Shown here in pieces: positions 1 to 9,790 of a stretch of DNA of 64,000 nucleotides; the first letter of the stretch is position 1, and each line of letters begins with the position of its first letter. Position numbers and translations under genes: made by a program. The notes below the pieces were generated by a model that was not told the origin of the DNA, made no database searches, and saw nothing but the letters and a program-made list of their open reading frames with translations. Source of the stretch: Rhizopus arrhizus (lineage: Eukaryota > Mucoromycota > Mucoromycetes > Mucorales > Rhizopodaceae). The stretch lies in assembly GCA_024220505.1 (NCBI GenBank), contig JAKZZE010000017.1, positions 186,001 to 250,000 of the forward strand. Reading direction: 5' to 3'.

Positions 1-3000
1 CCATCTAAGGAAAAAGATGTAATAAAATTGGCTGATTCTGAATCTACTATTACACGAATTGGTACAATTGAATTAAACATCAGATGTAATGAAAAAAATT
101 ATACTCATAACTTTGAAGTAATGAACTTGACAAATGATCATGACATGAGTATAGGTACAGATTTTATGACTAAACTTGGAATCGGTCTTACTGGTTTACC
201 ATATAAATGGGATACTGATGAAGTAGACAATATTCAAGCTGCACAATCTAAATATAGTGACAATAGTGAGCTCTTAGAAGAAGTAGATAAGGAAATGTCA
301 GAACTTGAAGACTGCCCCGCAGGAACTCCTGAACAATTTCAATCTGCTATAAATGACATTAAACCATTGATTCAATTAAATCAAGGCATACCTAAAGGTT
401 CTTTTTGTACAATTCCAGAATCTGTTGTCTCAATTGAAACTCCAGAAAATGTAACATCTTATCGAAGTCCTTACCCGATCGCTTTAGTGTATCATCAAGT
501 TGTACAGGATCAGATTAATGAATGGCTGGATAATGGTGTCATAAAACGTGCTCCTGCTAACACTGAATGGAATTCGGCTTTAACTGTAGTAAAGAAGACA
601 AATGCCAAGGGAGAAATAACTGGTTATCGTGTATGCCATGATCCTAGACATATTAATGCTCTTTTATCATCTATTGACCGAATGCCTTTACCAAAAATAT
701 CTGAACTCTTTGAAGAATTAAAAGGAGCTTCAGTATATTCTACTTTGGATCTTAAATCCGCATTTAACTCTTTAAGATTGCGAGAGGATCATGCTCATAA
801 ATTAGCATTCTCATGGAATAATGTACAATACGTGCCAATTGGTACTCCATTTGGTTTAAAACACGTATCTAGTGTGATGCAAAGAACAATGAGTATAGCA
901 CTTGAGAATATGCCCTTTGCTAGATGCTTTATCGATGATATAGTAGTCGCATCTACTTCAATTGAAGAACATAAACTACATTTAAAAGCAGTAATAAATA
1001 AGCTGACCAAAGTAAATCTCAAATTGAATCCTGATAAATGTAAATTCTTTCAAAATAAGATTAATTTACTTGGTTTTAGAATATCGCCTAAAGGTGTATC
1101 TCTTGACGTTCGTAAAGTTGCTAATGTACAAGATTTCCCTATACCTAAAACAGGAAAGGATATCATGAGATATTGTGGTCTCATAAATTACTTCCGACCT
1201 CTTATCCCTAAAGCGTCCACACTCTTGGCTCCGCTGGATGCATTGAGGAATGAAAAATCACTTGAAAAATTATGGAACAGTAAACACCAAACATGCTTTG
1301 ATAATCTTAAAAAGGTACTTTTGGAAGGAACAATCTTAGCCTATCCTGATTTAAATCGTCCTTTCTGTGTTGCCACTGATGCTTCTAACATTGGTGTGGG
1401 TGTTGTTCTCTATCAAGTGATTGATGGAAAAATAAAATATATTTCCATGATGGCGAAAAGTCTCTCTAAAAGTGAACGTAACTATTCAGCTACTAAGCGT
1501 GAATTATTAGCAGTAGTCTATGCATTAAAAAAATTCCATAAATATCTGTGGGGTAATCACTTCACTCTATACACGGATCACAAAGCATTGACCTATCTTC
1601 ACACGCAAAAAATAGCAAACGTAATGCTGATCAATTGGCTGGATACTTTATTAAAGTATGATTTTAAAGTCGTTCATCTGCCAGGAATAGATAATATCTT
1701 ACCTGATACACTTTCTCGTCTCTATGAAATTGAGAATCCTGTCAATGAACTGGGAGGGGATAATGCTCGTCTGCTTAACAGAACAGCTATAAAATTACCT
1801 AGTATTAATGACGGTGAATACATAACACCAGCGGATTCAGAAGAACGTAAAGAACTTCTTCTTAAAGAACATTTAAAAGGACACTTTGGTTCTGATGCAA
1901 TTTACCATGCTCTAAAACGTAAAGGTATCTACTGGAATAATCTAAAAGAAGAAGTAGTAGAATTAGTAAAAAGTTGTGTACCATGTCAACAATTTAACAT
2001 AATCAAAAAAGGTTATAACCCTTTAAGACCTATAACAGCCACATTACCTGGTGATAGTTGGGGCATCGACTTAGCTGGTCCCATGAAAACTTCCTTCAAT
2101 GGCAACAATTACTTGCTGATTATGGTTGACATTGCTACTCGTTACTGCATATTGAAACCTATCCCTGATAAACAATCTATGACGATTGTAAAAACATTAA
2201 TCGATGTATTCTCTAATTATGGTTTTCCTCGTATACTCCAATCTGATAATGGTGGTGAATTTGTAAATGAGCTTATGCAATTGCTTGCTGAAAATGCTGG
2301 TTATGATCATAGACTCATATCTAGTTACCATCCCAGAGCTAATGGTGTAAGTGAACGTTGGGTACAAAGTGCTGTAAAATCCATAAAGAAACAAGTCGAA
2401 GGTGCTAAAGCAGACTGGGATTTATATGTTCCTTCTACACAACTCTACCTAAATAGCAAATATAATGAACGTACTAAGACGCCACCCTTCACTTTAATGT
2501 TCGGTCGTAATCCAAATGACTTTGAAGATTTCAGTCAGGAAAAAGATGAAGCAACTAAGGAAGAATTAAATACAGAACTTTTAAAAAATATAAAAAAGAT
2601 GACAGAAATTGTATTTCCTGCTATATACGAAAGAACAAAAATAATAACAAACAAACAAAAGGAAAAATTTGATGCGTCACATAAACTTGTATCAATCCCC
2701 GAAAATAGTTATGTAATGGTAACAGTAAATTATAAAACAAATAAGCTTGATGCTCCATATGAGGGACCTTATAAAGTTAAAAGGATCACCCAAGGTGGAT
2801 CATATGTGCTTGAAGATGAAAAGGGAGATTTATTACCTAAAAACTACCCACCATCTGCACTCAAGATGATATCACAGGATGAAGTAATATCCTCAAATAA
2901 ATTCTATCAAGTTGAAGCCATCTTAACACATAAAAAAGTTAAAGGAAAATATATTTATAAGTGTAGATGGAAAGGTTATGATGAGAGTGAAGATACCTGG

Positions 3001-3258
3001 GAACCTGCATCTCACTTTGCAGATCTTAAATTCATAACTGAATATTGGCAAAGAATTGGTATTGTCCCTGAAGACATAAAAACAAAATATAAAATTCTTG
3101 ATAAAAAAGAAAAGTCAAATAATACAAATAAGGAATCTAATCCTCAGTCAAGTAAACGTAAAATACCAACAGACTTAAAAGAAACCAGCTACTCTTCCAC
3201 AACAATTAATGAGAAGAATAAGAGCCAAGGTAGACCTAAAAGATCTAAACGGTATTGA
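1..3258 (+). CDS. Ty3/gypsy pol polyprotein (RT, RNase H, integrase, chromodomain), 5'-partial
   Basis: The frame is open from base 1 to a TGA at 3256-3258, so the true start lies upstream. The first residues resemble the end of an aspartic protease. Reverse transcriptase follows, with the catalytic box FIDD near 928-939 in place of the commoner YxDD. RNase H has the VATDAS active-site start near 1370 and TDHKALTYL near 1575. Integrase has an N-terminal HHCC zinc site (HLKGHFG and CVPCQQ), then the DDE residues in GIDLAGP, SDNGGEF and SERW. A C-terminal chromodomain (KCRWKGYDESEDTWEP) identifies a chromovirus, whose integrase is expected to target modified histones. No stop or frameshift is seen. 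Product: reverse transcription and integration of the element. Confidence 0.95.
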   Translation, partial: PSKEKDVIKLADSESTITRIGTIELNIRCNEKNYTHNFEVMNLTNDHDMSIGTDFMTKLGIGLTGLPYKWDTDEVDNIQAAQSKYSDNSELLEEVDKEMSELEDCPAGTPEQFQSAINDIKPLIQLNQGIPKGSFCTIPESVVSIETPENVTSYRSPYPIALVYHQVVQDQINEWLDNGVIKRAPANTEWNSALTVVKKTNAKGEITGYRVCHDPRHINALLSSIDRMPLPKISELFEELKGASVYSTLDLKSAFNSLRLREDHAHKLAFSWNNVQYVPIGTPFGLKHVSSVMQRTMSIALENMPFARCFIDDIVVASTSIEEHKLHLKAVINKLTKVNLKLNPDKCKFFQNKINLLGFRISPKGVSLDVRKVANVQDFPIPKTGKDIMRYCGLINYFRPLIPKASTLLAPLDALRNEKSLEKLWNSKHQTCFDNLKKVLLEGTILAYPDLNRPFCVATDASNIGVGVVLYQVIDGKIKYISMMAKSLSKSERNYSATKRELLAVVYALKKFHKYLWGNHFTLYTDHKALTYLHTQKIANVMLINWLDTLLKYDFKVVHLPGIDNILPDTLSRLYEIENPVNELGGDNARLLNRTAIKLPSINDGEYITPADSEERKELLLKEHLKGHFGSDAIYHALKRKGIYWNNLKEEVVELVKSCVPCQQFNIIKKGYNPLRPITATLPGDSWGIDLAGPMKTSFNGNNYLLIMVDIATRYCILKPIPDKQSMTIVKTLIDVFSNYGFPRILQSDNGGEFVNELMQLLAENAGYDHRLISSYHPRANGVSERWVQSAVKSIKKQVEGAKADWDLYVPSTQLYLNSKYNERTKTPPFTLMFGRNPNDFEDFSQEKDEATKEELNTELLKNIKKMTEIVFPAIYERTKIITNKQKEKFDASHKLVSIPENSYVMVTVNYKTNKLDAPYEGPYKVKRITQGGSYVLEDEKGDLLPKNYPPSALKMISQDEVISSNKFYQVEAILTHKKVKGKYIYKCRWKGYDESEDTWEPASHFADLKFITEYWQRIGIVPEDIKTKYKILDKKEKSNNTNKESNPQSSKRKIPTDLKETSYSSTTINEKNKSQGRPKRSKRY

Positions 3259-3265
3259 TCATACC

Positions 3266-3278
3266 TGGGAGGGGATTA
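3266..3278 (+). promoter_or_regulatory. Polypurine tract of the gypsy element
   Basis: A purine-rich run (TGGGAGGGGATTA) lies directly before the TGTTG start of the 3' LTR and 7 bp after the pol stop. This is where LTR retrotransposons prime plus-strand DNA synthesis. Assigned by position and composition. Confidence 0.7.
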
Positions 3279-3846
3279 TGTTGTAGAACAGTAACTGATC
3301 GTAGTAGACATTGATAAATATAAGTCTTAATACAAGATCATAATTAAATAAAATAAAAATATAAGTCTATTTAAATAAGATCATACAATCAATTCCAATT
3401 AAACATATTCTTTTAGAATATGCTTTGTATTAATAAGAGTTCTTTGATAAGAAGAAGTATCAACTAAAATAACAAGATCCAATCCAATATCAGGAATATT
3501 GCTAATCTTTCACATAATTGAAATAACGCGTAAAATAACCTTATTCAAATCAGTGAGGAATTCCCAGAATAAAAGATAATCTATGACAGACATACAAAAG
3601 AACAAATGAAAAGTTTTCATAATCATAATTATAGATGACACTTGCTAAAGTACCTGAATATTAGAAGAACGCTTACAATAGAAGATATCAAGCCACTCAC
3701 TCAATAAGATATAAATACCTGCCTTCAATTAGAATAATTTTTACTTTAACTTAAACTGAAATAAAGATCAGTCTCAAAAAGTACTTACACTGTTTCTTGA
3801 TCTTTGTTTCTACCTTTTCCTCAACTACTTTTACCATTATACAACA
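3279..3846 (+). repeat. 3' LTR of the gypsy element (568 bp)
   Basis: The LTR starts TGTTG and ends CAACA, a 5-bp inverted terminal repeat. It holds a TATAAATA box near 3710 and AATAAAG near 3760. A second copy of its last ~460 bp lies at 6957-7421, and both copies stop at the same ...ATACAACA end, which fixes the 3' boundary. The 5' LTR is outside the window. Confidence 0.85.
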
Positions 3847-3983
3847 GGATCCGCTGATTTACGCAAACTGCGACAATTAAGGGTAGCTAATTTAATAAGA
3901 GAAGAGGTAACCGGGTTTGATGTGTGTGTAATAGTATTTACACGGTCGTGATATGAATGAGCAGTACGTGTTTCTAAATTCAT
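3847..3983 (-). pseudogene. LINE ORF2 N-terminal fragment (APE-type endonuclease start)
   Basis: Reading down from an ATG at 3983-3981 gives about 46 codons with no stop. They end in a stretch containing LIKLATLNCRSL, the typical first beta strand of the endonuclease/exonuclease/phosphatase domain that opens LINE ORF2 proteins (the N and R of TLNxRSL are conserved). The reading stops at the LTR boundary. The ATG lies 10 bp past the ORF1 TAA and in another frame, an arrangement compatible with termination-reinitiation. Fragment only; not expected to be functional here. Confidence 0.7.
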
Positions 3984-3993
3984 GATAATAATT

Positions 3994-5484
3994 TTAGAGT
4001 AGAGTTGGCATCGCGCCTATATCATCCTGCAAAAGATCTGGAGGATGCTGCACATCATTAGATTCATCTTCGTATTCTTCCATGTCTGTGTCTATGCCAT
4101 CCACATTTGGCACATAATCCACAGTGTGTGGGGTCATTAAGATCTTATCTTTATACTTCAAACAAGCCTTAGAAGTGGTACGTACATGTCCTTCTAAACC
4201 ACAATGTGGACAAACGATGGGCTTTGAGGGCTTCTTCTGCTCAACGATTCCAGGAGCCGCACCAGAAACAGTTTGGGATCGTGTGATTATTTTACCCTTT
4301 GGCGCATATTTAGAGGAATTGGATCCATTGACAGCCAAGACGGTACTTGGTGCAGTTGTCGAAGAAACAGAAGTCTCAGGAGAATGTTTCTCAATATTTT
4401 CGAGATTCACAGCAACTAACTGACCCTTTTCGATGGGTTCTATAATCTCAGGGTTTGCTGTAGATGAAGGTGCAGCTGTTGCTGATGAAGGTACCGGAGT
4501 CTTACGTGCCTTTTTGTTGGCTGTAACTTGAGGTGAAGGATCGTTCCTGCGTGGACATCCTTTAGCTTTATGTCCAAAAGCATGACAATTGTAACATGAA
4601 ATATTGGCAAGCCTCTTAGTACAATCAATTATCGCATGATCGTTTCCATGACAATATCTGCAGTAGGGGGCCATCGAGTTCCATGTAGCAAAGACTTCGA
4701 CCTCACTTGGTTGAAGACGAGCCTCATCAGGATTTCTTGACACAGGAGTGAATTTCCAAGGCACAACATGCATCAAATTGGAACGATGTGGCCCTTGTTT
4801 GTGAACTTCCAAAACAGCATAGCCTTGACCAGAGTACAAGCCGGCTAAGCCACAGACTTTACCACAATCGATAATCGTACCGAAAGATGAAAGATTGTAA
4901 CGCATATCATTATGTAGATCCTGTAGTCCTTTATCACCACGACCATAATGAGATGGCAAATTCTCAAAAGAGATTCTCAGGATATCAGCGTCCAACGCTA
5001 AAGATGGATATGCAACAAAAGGCTTCTCAAAGGAAGGTAGTTTAACTCCGATTGTGCAAAGTTTTTCCTCAAAAGATGAAGACACGACCAGTTCAGCGAA
5101 AAGCTTAGAAGAGTCACGACGAATTACTTTTACAACATGCCATATATCAGTAGGGTTATCACATGCCGACGCAAGCTCTTCCAAGAAGGAAATTCGGTTT
5201 GACACATGAGTAATGTCAATGAGAATGGAGTCAGGCACAGTCCCTTTCAAAAAAGGTCGCTCACTGTAACTTGCAAAATGACTTAAATGAGAGGCAGGGG
5301 AAGTATTGACATCAGCATTCCGATCGACGTTGTTAAGAGCGATAGTAGAGCTAGAAGCTGTACTTGAAGTTTTCACAGTGCCTCGAAGTATTCGAGCCCA
5401 AGTTTTTCCAGATTGTAGAAGTGAAGATTTTGGCTTTGGAATTGCCTTATTAGGAGGCAAATTTTCATTAGCGGAAAGAACCAT
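3994..5484 (-). CDS. LINE ORF1: zinc-knuckle nucleic-acid-binding (Gag-like) protein
   Basis: A single 496-codon frame. Residues ~80-270 form the conserved body of Mucoromycota LINE ORF1-type proteins. Two perfect CCHC knuckles follow, CRYCHGNDHAIIDC (~275-288) and CYNCHAFGHKAKGC (~297-310). A basic Ser/Thr/Pro-rich linker leads to a third, looser knuckle (CPHCGLEGH) and an acidic C-terminus. The protein presumably coats element RNA. It is intact although ORF2 downstream is severed by the gypsy LTR. Antisense open frames over this gene are not considered real. The element class is inferred from the ORF2 start that follows. Confidence 0.85.
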   Translation of the reverse strand: MVLSANENLPPNKAIPKPKSSLLQSGKTWARILRGTVKTSSTASSSTIALNNVDRNADVNTSPASHLSHFASYSERPFLKGTVPDSILIDITHVSNRISFLEELASACDNPTDIWHVVKVIRRDSSKLFAELVVSSSFEEKLCTIGVKLPSFEKPFVAYPSLALDADILRISFENLPSHYGRGDKGLQDLHNDMRYNLSSFGTIIDCGKVCGLAGLYSGQGYAVLEVHKQGPHRSNLMHVVPWKFTPVSRNPDEARLQPSEVEVFATWNSMAPYCRYCHGNDHAIIDCTKRLANISCYNCHAFGHKAKGCPRRNDPSPQVTANKKARKTPVPSSATAAPSSTANPEIIEPIEKGQLVAVNLENIEKHSPETSVSSTTAPSTVLAVNGSNSSKYAPKGKIITRSQTVSGAAPGIVEQKKPSKPIVCPHCGLEGHVRTTSKACLKYKDKILMTPHTVDYVPNVDGIDTDMEEYEDESNDVQHPPDLLQDDIGAMPTLL

Positions 5485-6115
5485 GAAAACAGTTTATATT
5501 GTTTAAGCTCAATACTAAAATTGACCTTGAACTCACTTCGGCCCCTGAATAATTTCATTTCCTATATAAAGGCGTAGTTTGATTAAATGGGTTCTCTCTC
5601 TCGTCTTGAAATCTAATAAAGAGGTTACATAGAGACTCATTCACTAGTTTTCAAGTACTATTTCCTTTCTTTTTTCTCACTTTATTATCTGCAAATATCT
5701 CACGTATCATGTCTATAAATACTCTCACTTTTTACATGTAGAATTTATTTTTATCTGATAATAGTTATCTTAACTTAATAAAGAGATACCAAGTTCTAAC
5801 AGTATTTCTTTATCTTTGATTGCTATATTATATTTACTTAAAACTCCCCTTTCCTAAACAATGTCAAATCATATCGGTCGTAACTATTTTTGTCATCTAA
5901 TCTCAGGTCTTGCTCAACTAATATAAATAGCCTTGAAATCTTTCTTTAATAAAAGTATTCGACTTTAGAACTATTGTTCGGTCTCGTTAATTGTTCTTTG
6001 TCCCATTTTTATACTTAAAACACTTCACATCTTATTTGACTATGTGAAGTTAATATGAATAAAGCTTAATATGAAAATCTAATCAAAGTATTTTATTGAT
6101 CTGTGTTGGGAATAA
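5485..6115. other. Gene-free retrotransposon flank
   Basis: No coding frame is seen. The stretch includes the presumed 5' leader of the LINE (AT-rich, with a TATATAAA at about 5562). Near 5925-5965 is a TATAAATA box followed by AATAAAAG, which looks like the core of another degraded LTR, but I cannot place its ends. Confidence 0.4.
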
Positions 6116-6955
6116 TGTTATAAATGATTCCAAGTTATGTCAACATATTATTCAGGATCATATCTGATTCCTTTTACTAAAATAAAGTGACTATAATCTT
6201 ATGTATCCTTAACACATATAAATATATCTTTCCTCTCAATGAAGACGGGACAATTCTCCCAGATCAGTTAAAAGAATAATAAGATCTATAAAAACAATGA
6301 ATTAAAAATATTCATAATCGATTCAGTGATCACTGTCGTATCCCAACATACTTTAAGCATGATTCATATTCAATTTATAAGAAATCAGAGTAGTGAATGC
6401 TTTTACAAAGATTTATTACAGTCTTTTCTCATTATTCGGCCATAACTAATTCCACTCCTTTAACTCAATACAAGTTGTTTTAATATAGCTCCTGATGCAA
6501 TGAGACATAAATGAAAAAAATAGATCTACTTAAATAATTATAAACAGTCCACTTGCATAACCAGGAACAGGTCTTCATACTAAAATTTATTCATGCTAGA
6601 TCTACAGCTATAATTAATTAAAGTATCTTGAAAAGGATTTAATTGAATCTTCATGAAAAGGATATAAATACCAGATACAATAATATTAAATAAAAAGATA
6701 ACTTTTTAAGTCTCGTTGAATTTTATAGTCTTTTTTATTCTTATGAGATAACACAACCATTCTTCAATCAAACATGTCAATTATTGGATCTACGCTCATA
6801 ACTACTCATTTACCCGCCAACTGATAGAAGAATATAAATAGTAGACTTTGTAATGATTTCTTTTAAGAATTAAGATTGTCTTAAATAAAGTTCAGCCTCA
6901 AAAAGTATTCTTTGGTTTTATTTTTATTCCTTAATTACTTTACCAGAACGTAACA
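6116..6955 (+). repeat. Candidate solo LTR of a second, related gypsy family
   Basis: The stretch begins TGTTA and ends TAACA (6951-6955). Its 3' part has the same layout as the intact LTR: TATAAATA near 6833, AATAAAG near 6890, then TCAGCCTCAAAAAGTA against TCAGTCTCAAAAAGTA in the LTR at 3279-3846. The left boundary is uncertain; an alternative start is the TGTTG at 6104. No internal coding region accompanies it. Confidence 0.4.
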
Positions 6956-6956
6956 T

Positions 6957-7421
6957 ATACAATCAATTCCAATTAAGCATGTTCTTTTAGAATATGTTTT
7001 GTATTAATGAGAGTTCTTTGATAAGAAGAAGTATCAACTAAAATAACAAGATCCAATCCAATATCAGGAATATTGCTAATCTTTCATATAATTGAAATAA
7101 CGCGTAAAATAATGTTATTCAAATCAGTAAGAAATTCCCAGAATGAAATATAATCTATGACAGACATACAAAAGAACAAATGAAAAGTTTTCATAATCAT
7201 AATTATTGATGACACTTAATAAAGTACCTGAATATTAGAAGAACACTTACAATAGAAGATATCAAGCCATTCATTCAATAAGATATAAATACCTGCCTTC
7301 AATTAGAATAATTTTTACTTTAACTTAAACTGAAACAAAGATCAGTCTCAAAAAAATATTCAAACTGTTTCTTTGTTTTTGTTTCCACCTTTTATTTTAT
7401 TATCTTAACCATTATACAACA
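6957..7421 (+). repeat. Truncated copy of the gypsy LTR
   Basis: This is nearly identical to the 3' ~460 bp of the LTR at 3279-3846, from ATACAATCAATTCC to the ATACAACA end, with scattered substitutions. About 105 bp of the LTR's 5' end is missing. It abuts the candidate solo LTR ending at 6955, which suggests that one insertion truncated the other. Confidence 0.85.
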
Positions 7422-7913
7422 GAGTAAATGACTTTTTTAGATGCATTGTCACTACTTTCATTAACTTTGGCGAGTTGTGCATCACCAACAGTAGTTGAAC
7501 AAAGTGATCAAAATTAAAGTCCAAACGCCCTTCTTTTTTTTTTTTTTTTTTAAAAAAAAAAAGGTGTCCAAGTGATGGTGGATATTATTTGATTTATTAA
7601 AATATTTAATGCTTAAAATTTATGAATTATAAACTTATTGGCTTGTTTGAAATGTCTATAAATAAACATGTATAATGATGCGGTCCTGCTTTATGATGAT
7701 CCTTTCTTCTTGAATATTGTTAGATCTTTAAAGTAGGTTGAGAGACATGAGGATAATAAGCAAAAAAAGGAACAAGTAATTAAGATGGGTGTTACTAAAA
7801 GTATCCTTTTGACAATTACATTAATTGATAAAAATATATAAAACAAGCATTAAAAATAACTTTATTAAAAGTATAATCAATTTTTAATAAACATCAACAT
7901 TTGCATTTCCATT
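7422..7913. other. Gene-free stretch with a T18/A11 palindrome
   Basis: No gene is recognised between the truncated LTR and the HAD gene. T18 (7534-7551) is followed at once by A11 (7552-7562), a palindrome of a kind repeated elsewhere in the window. A short coding-like antisense stretch around 7430-7510 is too short to name. Confidence 0.4.
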
Positions 7914-8915
7914 TTAATTATTTGACTTGTCAATTTTGTATTTTCCACAGACTAAATCTCTAATCACTTGCTCTATTTCTGCAAATGTATCAAATGAAAT
8001 AAAAGGAATATTTTCTCTTTTACAATAAGTCTCCAAGTCACGACCCTTTCTAGCAAACAAGATATCAGCATGTCTAGCGGCTGAAATATCTGATATTCCA
8101 TCTCCACAAAAAATGAAAATTGTATCTTCTTTTTCCTTTTCTCTTGCTTCGATAATAGCTGTTTAAAAAAGAAAGATGAATAAGAAGAAAAGAAGGATGA
8201 TAAACTTACATTTTGATTTATCATTTCCATAGATACTATATAAAGAAAGATATTATTTTCATATAAAACAGTTTCATTTTATTACCTGTCATCTCTCCAA
8301 ATAATTTTCCATGTTCTATTCTTAATCTCAGCATGATTAGCTACTATTTTTATCTTTTTGGCTTTTTCACCAAGAAAATTAAACATTATTTCTTCTAATA
8401 AAGGATATAATCCGCTAAATCCGAGTTATAAATAGTTGAATTATTCACAAATCCTATTTACCTGCTCAAAATAGTCACTGGAAATTGATTCTGTTGACAA
8501 TAATCATTGAATGAAGGGAAACCGGGATCCATCTTACAATCTATTTGATATGATAAATAGAGAGTATACATCCATCTACACATATACCATCTAAATATTC
8601 ATTCCAAGCTTCTTCCCAACTGATATGTACATTTTCCCACATTTCTTGAAGAGCATCTCTATTTTCATTTAGTTCTTTTTTTTTTTAAAATATAATTTGT
8701 TTACTTGTATTTTATTCTATTATCCATCACAGCTTCTTCTAGTTCTCTTCTACGTTTTGGTCCAAGAGACCTATGGTCGTCAATCAATAAAAGTCCAGTA
8801 TCTAAACATAAAAAGTTATAACGTGTTTAAATGTTTTTTTTTTATTTTATTTACCATCTAATGAAAGTGTGCCGTCGAAATCAGTAAAAACTTGAACTTT
8901 TATTTTATTTGCCAT
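7914..8915 (-). CDS. HAD-superfamily phosphatase (phosphoserine phosphatase / MtnX-like)
   Basis: Spliced from about seven short exons on the minus strand, start ATG at 8915, stop at 7914. HAD motif I is VFTDFDGTLS at residues 8-17 (nucleophile Asp and acid Asp). Motif II is VTILSSG in the middle exon. Motif IV is FCGDGISDISAARHAD in the last exon. The order and spacing resemble 2,3-diketo-5-methylthiopentyl-1-phosphate phosphatases and yeast YNL010W-type phosphatases, of about 240 residues. Exons: 8855-8915, then pieces near 8710-8810, 8585-8660, 8462-8545, 8287-8415, a very short one near 8207-8231, and 7914-8160. The substrate cannot be told from sequence. It is divergent from the zinc-knuckle gene at 9649. 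Confidence 0.85.
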
Positions 8916-9648
8916 AACAACAAAAATAATAAATAATAAAAAAAAGTCGGGAAAAATAAAAAAAAGGGGGAGATGGATGACATCATATGAAAATAATGAG
9001 AGTAAATATTTATTAGTTATTTTTTTGCCTAGTCTCTATTGGATTGAGTTGTGGGGTAATGTACCAATGAGATGACAATGGTTTAATTAGTCTTGTTAGT
9101 ATTATTTGACATCTCGCGTGGCATGCATGATGATGTTTATAAAAATTAAATTTAAAAAGCAGTTTTAAACAAGTAAATTGTTGACAAGTATTTTTAATAA
9201 TCAAATCACATTCTTCTTTATTATCAAAATAACTTTATATTTTGTTTATAGAACCCACGTGTGTTTAATGTTCCTTAAAGTCTCATTATAATCATCATTC
9301 AATTGTTATAAACACGTTTAATAACTCCGGTTGATGAAAGAAAACAATATGAATTGAATCTTAGTTTATCGGAGCTATAATCAATCTCTATTTTAACAAA
9401 GAAGAAAGCAACCAGAGTCATGTATCACTTCATAGCCACGTGTCGGAAAAGAGATCGGCATTCAGACCAAATTCATTGTCCATATTTTCAACATTTGTCC
9501 TACAAAGAAAGTAAAAAAAAGTATTTAAACATTTCTTTTTTTTTATTTTTTTATTTTTTTAACTCGTACGCTTTATTTTTATATACCAAACAAATACTCA
9601 TTCCTCCTTTTTTTTTTATCAATCAATTTATAAGCTTTTATATTCAAC
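8916..9648. other. Divergent promoter region with two CACGTG boxes
   Basis: Non-coding DNA between the HAD phosphatase (minus) and the zinc-knuckle mini-gene (plus). It holds two palindromic CACGTG E-boxes at 9256-9261 and 9437-9442, possible targets of a class-B bHLH factor, and T-rich runs just before the mini-gene's ATG. Confidence 0.5.
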
Positions 9649-9790
9649 ATGTCTGACGGTCGTTGCATTCACTGTGGTCAAAAGGGACACTATTCAATGT
9701 AAGTAAAAGATTGAGAATTGATTTTTGCGCAGTAAAATAAACCTTTTTTTTTGATATAGGATGTGCCCTAAAAAGCCTAGCACAAATTAA
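9649..9790 (+). CDS. 26-residue single CCHC zinc-knuckle protein
   Basis: Exon 1 (9649-9698) and exon 2 (9760-9790) flank a 61-bp GT-AG intron. Joined, they encode 26 residues with one perfect C-X2-C-X4-H-X4-C knuckle: CIHCGQKGH before the intron, the last Cys after it. A short basic tail (PKKP) and TAA follow. The intron falls inside the knuckle, so the metal site forms only from spliced mRNA. A short A/G-rich leader, a T-rich upstream region and a long AT-rich 3' flank fit a real gene. Such knuckles bind single-stranded nucleic acid (GIS2/byr3, retroviral NC). The role is unknown; it could also be a remnant of a larger knuckle protein, but the tidy start, splice sites and stop argue against that. 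Confidence 0.65.

Larger units (their letters stand above)
1..3846 (+). mobile_element. Ty3/gypsy chromovirus-like LTR retrotransposon, 5' part outside the window
   Basis: The element consists of a pol reading frame open at the window's left edge, a short purine-rich tract and a 3' LTR ending at 3846. Domain order (protease remnant, reverse transcriptase, RNase H, integrase, chromodomain) is that of Ty3/gypsy chromoviruses. It inserts into a minus-strand LINE-like element: bases from 3847 onward read as the start of LINE ORF2 on the other strand. The target duplication should begin with the bases after 3846 and recur before the 5' LTR, which lies outside the window. The long intact frame suggests a young copy. 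Confidence 0.93.
3847..5484 (-). mobile_element. LINE-like non-LTR retrotransposon, truncated by the gypsy insertion
   Basis: On the minus strand an intact zinc-knuckle ORF1 (5484 to 3994) is followed after 10 bp by the first ~46 codons of an ORF2. ORF2 opens like an APE-type endonuclease and is cut at 3847 by the gypsy LTR. The rest, including the reverse transcriptase, should lie beyond the 5' end of the gypsy element, outside this window. The 5' end of the LINE is not resolved; it may extend into 5485-5640. Confidence 0.75.

Noticed and set aside
4124..4423. 99-codon plus-strand frame over the LINE ORF1
   Set aside because: It lies antisense inside the clear zinc-knuckle ORF1 and has no family features.
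6204..6215. GTATCCTTAAC resembling U12 signals
   Set aside because: It sits inside the candidate LTR with no coding on either side; donor and branch motifs overlap, so it cannot be an intron.
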